Assembly (NCBI RefSeq): GCF_022829605.1
Contig: NZ_JAKSYD010000177.1
Location: forward strand, 1-37,569
Direction: 5' to 3'
Source: Methylobacterium sp. E-065
GTDB lineage: Bacteria; Pseudomonadota; Alphaproteobacteria; Rhizobiales; Beijerinckiaceae
DNA length: 37,569 nucleotides
Made by a program: the position numbers and the translations under genes. Each line of letters starts with the position of its first letter. The stretch's first letter is position 1. Positions 32,492-37,569 of the stretch are shown here, piece by piece. Below the pieces are notes generated by a model that saw only the letters and a list, made by a program, of their open reading frames with translations, searched no databases and had not been told where the DNA came from.

Positions 32492-33877
32492 ATGGGCCGC
32501 AGCGAACTGGAACGGCTGAGCCGCGAAGAGCTGATCGAGCTGGTGCTGCGGCTGCAGCGGCCAGAGAAGACCTCGCGCACCTCGTCCAAGCCGCCCGCGA
32601 CGGACCGCAAGGAGCAGCGGGAGCACTCCAAGCCCGGCGGCGCCAAGCTCGGTCACGAGGGCCATAGCCGCGTCGTCAGCGATGATCCTGACGCTGTCGT
32701 CGATCATCGTCCCGAGGCGTGCGCGTGCTGCGGCGGCCTTCTGCCTAGTGCACAGACGCTGACGAACGCACCACGTGCTTGCCTGCTAAAATATTGATTC
32801 AGCTTGTAAAATAGCCTTGCCGTGTGTACGTTTTGTCGGCGTCATTGCACTAGAGACCTGTGCGCCGAGATCGCCAGCGTCTCTGAGCGGATCGAGCTGC
32901 CTGCGGTGGCGCCGGTCGTAACGCAGCACCGGCGCCTTGCCGTTCGTTGTCCGCGCTGCGGGACGCGCGTGATCGCGCCGGCACCCGAGGCAGTGCGAGG
33001 TACGCCGTTCGGTCCGCGGCTGCACGCGGTGGCGACGTACCTCAAAACCTTCCAAGCGCTCTCGTATGAGCGGCTGCAGGCGGCGCTCTCCGACCTGTTC
33101 GGCCTCACCCTCAGCCAGGGCGGGCTGATGTATCTGCTCCGGCGCGCGCAGGGCCGCTTCCGTGCCGGCCGTGACGCGGCCATCGCGACCCTGCGCAAGG
33201 CTGAGGTCGTCGCCTGCGACGAGACCGGCGTGCGCATCGAGGGCTCGAACGCCTATCATTGGCTGTTCCACTCGGCCGACGCGGTGGTGCACACGCCGTC
33301 TCTGACGCGCGGCGCTGTTGTGGTGCGCGAGATGATGGACGGGCACCGGCCCGCGGTGTGGATCTCAGATCGCTACACGGCCCAACAAGGCCACGCGGAT
33401 GAGCACCAGACCTGCCTGGCGCATCTGGCGCGCGACGTTGCCTTCGTTGTCGAAGTCAGCGACGATCCCGTGCCCTGGCGCCTGCAGCTCTGGCTGGGAA
33501 GCGTCTTCGCCCTGGCCGAACGCGTCACCGACTTGGCCGCCTCGAAGCTCTCGGCCAAGCGCCGGAGCCTGGATCGACAACTTGGCGCCATCCTGGCCAC
33601 GCCGAGCCGCTGTGACCTGACACGCGACCTGCAGGCCAAGATCAGCCGCGCCCGCGATCAGCTCCTAGTCTTCCTCGCCTATCCTGGAAAAGTCGAGCCG
33701 ACCAACAACGGCTCCGAGCGGCTGCTTCGTCCGGCTGTCGTGCAGCGGAAGGTTACCAACGGCTACCGCGCCATGTGGGCGGTTGAGGGCGAGGCCGCCA
33801 TCCGCACCGTCGCCGACACCGCCCGCCTGAGCGGCGCCAATCCATTTGGCGCCATCCTCAAAACCGTGGGCGCCTGA
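32492..33877 (+). pseudogene. IS66-family transposase interrupted by a miniature element
   Basis: The N-terminal part (RLSREELIELVLRLQR, then KPGGAKLGHEGH and the zinc finger CACCGGLLP) runs to 32745 and then hits a stop at 32795 inside the inserted element. Removing 105 bp (element plus one TA) rejoins CCGGLLP to RDLCAEIASVSERIELPAV in the same frame and gives an intact 426-residue transposase. The DDE residues are visible: Asp in VVACDETGVRIEG, Asp in AVWISDRY and Glu in NNGSERLLRPAVVQRK. A second zinc-ribbon half is CPRCGTR. As it stands the transposase should be inactive. Confidence 0.9.
32748..32850. mobile_element. 103-bp miniature inverted-repeat element (IS630-like target)
   Basis: Flanked by TA at 32746-32747 and 32851-32852 within a CTAG site, the target and duplication typical of IS630/Tc1-mariner elements. 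The ends are imperfect inverted repeats of about 27 bp, GTGCACAGACGCTGACGAAC against GTGCAATGACGCCGACAAAA read from the other end. The core is AT-rich and has no open frame. Its removal exactly repairs the host transposase reading frame, which fixes the boundaries. Confidence 0.85.
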
Positions 33878-33914
33878 ACCCGGCCATCACAGGCGTGGGT
33901 AATTACCAGGCGAC

Positions 33915-34002
33915 TGCCATGCTTTTGCCTTGCGCCGTCTTCCATCGATCTGGCGCAGCATCAGCACCACCTGTTCCGCGCTCGGCCTCTGTCTCGCTTC
34001 AT
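33915..34002 (-). pseudogene. Scrap of an IS3-type orfA
   Basis: The minus strand reads QRPSAEQVVLMLRQID, the N-terminus of IS3-family orfA proteins, preceded by a nearby ATG that is out of frame. The frame then turns into unrelated sequence. CTGATT-CTCTC-AATCAG at about 34022 may be part of the old IS end. A degenerate remnant only. Confidence 0.45.
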
Positions 34003-34179
34003 CCCCAACTCCTCCGGTCCGGGCTGATTCTCTCAATCAGTCCGGTCCAAAGCCAGTCGGTCAGGCCAAAATCACCCATTATGCTACAAGATAATAACTC
34101 TGGAATTGCCGCCGAATGCACACGATTATCCGCACAATATATGTGACGCAATCATCCCAAATCACTCGCGGCTGAGGAA
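34003..34179. other. Transition to AT-rich DNA before orphan gene 1
   Basis: Beyond the IS3 scrap the composition drops sharply from about 34070. The stretch GAATGCACACGATTATCCGC and an AT-rich patch before 34180 could hold the promoter of the next gene. No gene is seen. Confidence 0.35.
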
Positions 34180-35199
34180 ATGATGACTAAGCGTTATACC
34201 CCAGAGGAAAAACAAGAGTTCAATCGACGTTTCTTAGATGATTTTCTCGCCGATTTGACGGTTGAGGAGATCGCGGAAAAACACGGTGTATCGAAAGCGT
34301 CAATATACCGTTGGAAAAGGGAGCAAAATCAAGATATCGTACAGCTTGACGTATTTAAAAATTTTGGTATCGATATTGAGGACGCATTCAATATAGTTCA
34401 TAGGCACGACATCGCCGACCGCTGGACTCTCAGAGATGCTCTATTCCGTATTGCAATTTGGATAAGATGGCCCACGGAGCCGCACATACAAAGGGCAATG
34501 TTGATAACATGCATTTGCAATTATCTAAGACAGCATTGCCCGTCCCCAAACCTACACAAACTGGATGAAAACGAGCGAAAATTTCTGTACAAATACGTCG
34601 ACCTGGATTTTCTCGGCTCAATTGCGACGCCGAATGCCCCATATTTCGATTTCTTTAACATCCAGTCACATGGCAAGGCTCGATATTCGGATCTAGATTT
34701 TTTTGGAGCCGTCACGAAATATATGCTTTCACCGCTAGCGGTGCGCGGCTCATCAAATAAATATATTCAACTCGCCGAAGTGCATTATTTAATTCAAAAC
34801 GAAGTTTTTGGCCCTACTTGGGTGATGTCTAAACGGACATTCGAATATATTTGGGCAAAACGAGCAGCAACATTTCCGTTTTTATTTGTGGAAAGACACA
34901 ACAAACCCGAATACAAAGTTGATTGGAATTTTGAGCCTCAATCGCCTGAATTTCATCAAGAATTTGACGATATTTTTGAGAATGTGGCGCACGTTAAGCG
35001 CTATTTAGCGCATTGCCGTTGGGCGACCGAGACGCTTCGCTCCCGACTTCACCCTCGAACGCTAAAGCACATCCGATTTCCGAATTTTCCTGATGGGCTC
35101 GCGTCGATCGCACTGCCAACGGAGCCCTTTGATGCCGCCGAGACGGCAAAACTGAAAAGGGTCGGTACGGATTTTTTCAAGGCAAAATCAGGCACTTAG
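34180..35199 (+). CDS. AT-rich orphan protein with N-terminal helix-turn-helix
   Basis: 339 residues from ATG 34180 (a second ATG is the next codon; GAGGAAATG precedes). Residues 5-50 (YTPEEKQEFNRRFLDDFLAD, LTVEEIAEKHGVSKASIYRW) are a helix-turn-helix of the kind seen at the start of transposases and resolvases. The remaining 290 residues are rich in aromatic and charged residues (RWTLRDALFRIAIWIRWP, LDFLGSIATPNAPYFDFF, RRTFEYIWAKRAATFPFLF-like blocks) and match no family I know. There is no DDE, tyrosine-recombinase or nuclease signature that I can identify. Codon use is far more AT-rich than the backbone. Possibly a regulator or a DNA-binding part of an island-specific system. Confidence 0.78.
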   Translation: MMTKRYTPEEKQEFNRRFLDDFLADLTVEEIAEKHGVSKASIYRWKREQNQDIVQLDVFKNFGIDIEDAFNIVHRHDIADRWTLRDALFRIAIWIRWPTEPHIQRAMLITCICNYLRQHCPSPNLHKLDENERKFLYKYVDLDFLGSIATPNAPYFDFFNIQSHGKARYSDLDFFGAVTKYMLSPLAVRGSSNKYIQLAEVHYLIQNEVFGPTWVMSKRTFEYIWAKRAATFPFLFVERHNKPEYKVDWNFEPQSPEFHQEFDDIFENVAHVKRYLAHCRWATETLRSRLHPRTLKHIRFPNFPDGLASIALPTEPFDAAETAKLKRVGTDFFKAKSGT

Positions 35200-35649
35200 C
35201 TTGGCATCCTTCCGCGGAAAGCTCTCGCGTCCAAGAATGTGCTGAGAAGCCTCATCATGTCCTTCATCGAACCAACAGTGGTTCGAGAGATACGGTGAGC
35301 ACATGAAACGTAAAAGTAAATCATCTAAAGTGGAAGATCAGCAGTTCTTCCAAAAACAGGCTTAGTAAGACTTCGACAGATCTTGGCACCAATAGGGCCT
35401 ATCCCTGTCAGCCGCTCGGCCTTCTGGGCGGGCGTGAAAGTCGGGATCTATCCGGCCCCGATAAAACTGTCACGACGAGTCACCTGCTGGCGTGCCGAGG
35501 AGATTCAAAATCTCTTCCACGGCAGACCTGATGCCTAAAGCATCATAATCAGCCAATCATCCCACCTGCCGAAGCTCTTGTGAGCTTCGGCAGGTCTCAA
35601 AAAATTCGGAATCCCAAAAATTGCCGCCAGACGCGGCGAAGGAAAACTC
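35200..35649. other. Hairpin-bearing spacer between the orphan genes
   Basis: 450 bp without a full gene. TCGAACCA-ACAG-TGGTTCGA (35267-35286) and ACCTGCCGAAGCTC-TTGT-GAGCTTCGGCAGGT (35564-35595) are perfect hairpins of 8 and 14 bp. The minus strand at about 35327-35450 has a short frame (TFTPAQKAERLTGIGPIGAK) without a start, perhaps a gene relic. The larger hairpin ends 55 bp before the start of the next gene and has no T-run behind it, so it looks more like a regulatory or structured-RNA element than a terminator. Confidence 0.5.
35564..35595. repeat. Perfect 14-bp hairpin upstream of orphan gene 2
   Basis: Arms ACCTGCCGAAGCTC and GAGCTTCGGCAGGT enclose TTGT. It is GC-rich in otherwise AT-rich DNA and followed by CTCAAAAAATTC. 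It could be a protein-binding site, a transcript leader or a recombination site. Confidence 0.7.
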
Positions 35650-36468
35650 ATGTCAAAACTGCGCGGGAAGTCAATAATTAGTCAGAATTGGAACGACGAC
35701 ACGGAATTCTTCGACGAGATTAGGCCCATGATCGATGAAAGTCCGATCAAAGCTGTCAACTTACTTCGTTGCTTTCATCGTCAGTCGCTGAAGGGACATC
35801 ACAAGCGCGTAAAACACACTATCGTGCATGCTTACGCTTGTGCCCTAAAACTGAAGAAAAGCGAGAAGGTGATCAAAAAATTCTATAGCCAAGACTTCTT
35901 TTTAAAAAGAAAGTACAAATTGGATGATTCGAATCTGCTTCGTATGACTATGTGCTACATATTCGGAAGCCTCGAAGGAAGCAACTACGGGCAGGCGCTG
36001 AGCTACGAACGTGCGATTCGACCATTCTTCATGCGTCAAGCAAGCAAAGACGAGGTCGCAGAAGCTCTTTCAGAAAAGAGTCTAGATGAACTTGAACAGG
36101 AAGCTAAGGCCGAAAGAAAAGGACATGAGAATGCCGAACCAGATCATTCTACTGGCGATCAAGGAGATGACACTAGTACAAATAAAGGCAATCCAACGTA
36201 TTATGAAGAAGAAAAATACGACGATGAGGAACAATCCGCGGAATCATCAGAGTCTGATCCCGTATCCAAAAATAATGAAACGCGAGGCAACACTACCTCC
36301 AAGCGTGAAATTAAATTGAGCGATCTACGATTAGTGTCGACGGATCAGATATCGCTTCGCGTAATCAATGATCTTGCCTACAAATGCGGCTCAATTGACT
36401 ACGAGCGCGAAGAGACTTCCTCAGGCTTCGTTCGTATCATCGCAACTGCAGTACACCCCAAGCCGTAA
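35650..36468 (+). CDS. AT-rich orphan protein with acidic low-complexity linker
   Basis: 272 residues from ATG 35650 (GAAGGAAAA lies just before). Three parts are visible: a basic helical N-terminal region to about residue 150 (FHRQSLKGHHKRVKHTIVHA, KLKKSEKVIKKFYSQDFFLK), an acidic, Ser/Glu/Asp-rich disordered linker at about 155-222 (YYEEEKYDDEEQSAESSESD), and a short C-terminal alpha/beta unit (LRVINDLAYKCGSIDYERE, GFVRIIATAVHP). No signal peptide or membrane helix. I do not recognise it. It is on the same strand as orphan gene 1 and shares its composition, so both probably arrived together. Confidence 0.72.
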   Translation: MSKLRGKSIISQNWNDDTEFFDEIRPMIDESPIKAVNLLRCFHRQSLKGHHKRVKHTIVHAYACALKLKKSEKVIKKFYSQDFFLKRKYKLDDSNLLRMTMCYIFGSLEGSNYGQALSYERAIRPFFMRQASKDEVAEALSEKSLDELEQEAKAERKGHENAEPDHSTGDQGDDTSTNKGNPTYYEEEKYDDEEQSAESSESDPVSKNNETRGNTTSKREIKLSDLRLVSTDQISLRVINDLAYKCGSIDYEREETSSGFVRIIATAVHPKP

Positions 36469-36633
36469 AGGCTGGCCGGCTAGTGATGAACATTCGTCCC
36501 TCACTAGCCGGACATGGATTAGATATCAGGACAAAACAAGATTTGAAAGGGCAAACTGTTCGGCAGAATGCTTTGAGATCCACACTACACACACACCTTA
36601 TAGCACCTACCACCTCATTAATGCAGGCTACTC
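36469..36633. other. Spacer between orphan gene 2 and the HUH protein
   Basis: 165 bp without a credible gene. CTAGTGATGAACATTCGTCC and CACTAGCCGGAC hint at a loose inverted repeat at about 36480-36510. In-frame stop TAA at 36619 sets the limit for the start of the next gene. Confidence 0.35.
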
Positions 36634-37569
36634 ATGCCCAAATATGCCCATTTTCTATCGCCTTCCCGCTCTTACAGACCACCTAAGCACCTTTTCGAAC
36701 TTCGACCCCCCAGACCCTATGACCCTCGTTCGCCCCTGCCCACCATTGTGGATTTGAACACCCTCGCCGAGGTTCACCTGCGCGCTGACGATAGGATCAA
36801 GGACTACCTCGAATACCCGCGCAAGAACTACAAGCAGGTCGCCTGCCGCGACGCGGTCGACGAGCTTCAGCGGTGCAAAGCGAATGCACTCTACGCAAAC
36901 AACGCCTATTCCCGGATCGCCTTCGCCGAAATCGCCCTGAAGCACATCGCCGCTGAGCCGGGCATCGTTTACGGCCCGCGCTGCTTCGTGACGGTCACCC
37001 CCGCGCGTTTCGCCTTCTCTCTTGGCGACCGCGGTATGTTCTCTCCGCAAGGCCGTTCCGTGATGCGGAGCCTGGGCGAGGCCGCGCACTTCAAGATCCA
37101 CCAGCTGCAGCAAGTGACCCGGCAGGCGTTCGGCGACCTGCCGTTCATCGGCATGGTCGAGGTCGCGCTTTTCCCGAGTTGGTCGTCATCGGGCTGGGCC
37201 GTGTTCGACTCGGTGTCCTGGCACTGCCACCTGCTCGCCTGGGGGGCTACAGAAGAGGAGCTCAACGGGATCCTTCGGCCGCTTCGCGAGCGGCATAGCA
37301 GCATCAAGGAGGGCGTCACCTCGGTGCACATTCAGACGGTGCCTGACGACGATATCATGCGCAAGTTTGTTTACGCCCTGAAGGCCCCGCAAAAGGTCTA
37401 CCGTACCGCCTACTTGCGGACGGTCTCACGCGATCAGGTGCTGACTGGCTTCGACACCCGGGCTTGGCGGATCAAGAAGGATTGGCTGCGCACGGGACAG
37501 CGAGTTCGCCTACTCGACGTGATGGCCGGCCGCACCCTCGACAGGCTGCTGTTCGGCAACCGCGAGGGC
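36634..37569 (+). CDS. Putative HUH endonuclease, Rep/relaxase type (3' end outside window)
   Basis: 312 codons open to the window edge, ATG 36634 being the first after an in-frame stop at 36619. The three Rep-type motifs occur in order and with fitting spacing: motif 1 FVTVTP at residue 118, motif 2 HCHLLAWG with His197 and His199 (preceded by GMVEVALFP), and motif 3 YALK with Tyr247 and Lys250. HUH enzymes nick single-stranded DNA through a Tyr and start rolling-circle replication, conjugal transfer or transposition. The N-terminal 40 residues are Pro/Arg-rich. GC content is well above that of the two orphan genes, so it may have another origin. No match to a specific Rep family is claimed. 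Confidence 0.72.
   Translation, partial: MPKYAHFLSPSRSYRPPKHLFELRPPRPYDPRSPLPTIVDLNTLAEVHLRADDRIKDYLEYPRKNYKQVACRDAVDELQRCKANALYANNAYSRIAFAEIALKHIAAEPGIVYGPRCFVTVTPARFAFSLGDRGMFSPQGRSVMRSLGEAAHFKIHQLQQVTRQAFGDLPFIGMVEVALFPSWSSSGWAVFDSVSWHCHLLAWGATEEELNGILRPLRERHSSIKEGVTSVHIQTVPDDDIMRKFVYALKAPQKVYRTAYLRTVSRDQVLTGFDTRAWRIKKDWLRTGQRVRLLDVMAGRTLDRLLFGNREG

Larger units (their letters stand above)
32382..33906 (+). mobile_element. IS66-family insertion sequence
   Basis: The left end GTAATTACTCACG (32382) and the right end, whose reverse complement is GTAATTACCCACG (33906), form imperfect terminal inverted repeats that continue with partial matches for about 25 bp. The element contains one transposase gene and a nested miniature element. 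The 8-bp flanks (AGGATGCC and CAGGCGAC) are not identical, so no target duplication is kept, which suggests later rearrangement. Without the nested insertion it would be about 1420 bp. Confidence 0.75.

Noticed and set aside
35327..35450. Short minus-strand frame with a helix-hairpin-helix-like stretch
   Set aside because: No start codon and only about 40 codons; kept as a possible relic in the spacer entry and not called as a gene.
1..37569. CRISPR array, rRNA genes or a replication origin
   Set aside because: No regularly spaced repeats, no rRNA sequence and no iteron or DnaA-box cluster was seen.

Overview
The window looks like chromosomal DNA of a high-GC alphaproteobacterium of the Methylobacterium/Methylorubrum type. 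This rests on the GC-rich codon use, the short hairpin repeats typical of those genomes, and the gene families present; no 16S gene or other taxonomic marker is in the window. Positions 1 to about 30260 are backbone-like. From about 30262 to the right edge the DNA is a mobile island, much of it AT-richer, with several layers of insertion.

Layout. 1-899 (-) is an exported protein cut by the window edge. tRNA-Arg(CCG) lies at 1140-1216 (-). 1358-4378 carries an unknown protein, an AT3 acyltransferase, a membrane-anchored protein with a sigma-70 region 1.1 domain, a YqjE/holin-like membrane protein and a small unknown protein. 4659-8394 is a tight three-gene operon (RhtX/FptX-like MFS, FhuF-like ferric-siderophore reductase, ABC exporter) that points to siderophore handling.

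8408-21403 is a sugar-oxidation cluster: LacI regulator, SMP-30 lactonase, FucP-like permease, exported mutarotase, IlvD/EDD sugar-acid dehydratase, FadR-type GntR regulator, ketoglutarate-semialdehyde dehydrogenase, AraD1/GguC dehydratase, Gfo/Idh sugar dehydrogenase and OprB porin. Together they spell a non-phosphorylating L-arabinose (or D-galactose) route to 2-oxoglutarate. The AraD1 gene is broken by a 7-bp tandem duplication, and the LacI gene carries a 105-bp palindromic repeat inserted in frame.

22361-27908 is an alkanesulfonate operon (msuE, two tandem ssuA-type genes, ssuC, ssuB, ssuD) closed by a terminator. A small exported Cys-rich protein and a SulP-type transporter follow. The SulP gene ends abruptly, without a STAS domain, exactly where composition changes.

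The island holds a P4-type tyrosine integrase, a fragment of a second integrase, an IS66-family element that is itself interrupted by a 103-bp miniature element in a CTAG site, an IS3-type orfA scrap, two AT-rich orphan genes (34180-35199 and 35650-36468) around a hairpin-bearing spacer, and at the right edge the start of a protein with the three motifs of an HUH Rep/relaxase-type endonuclease. The orphan genes and the HUH protein are the best candidates for undescribed biology; the membrane-tethered sigma region 1.1 protein is the most unusual backbone gene.
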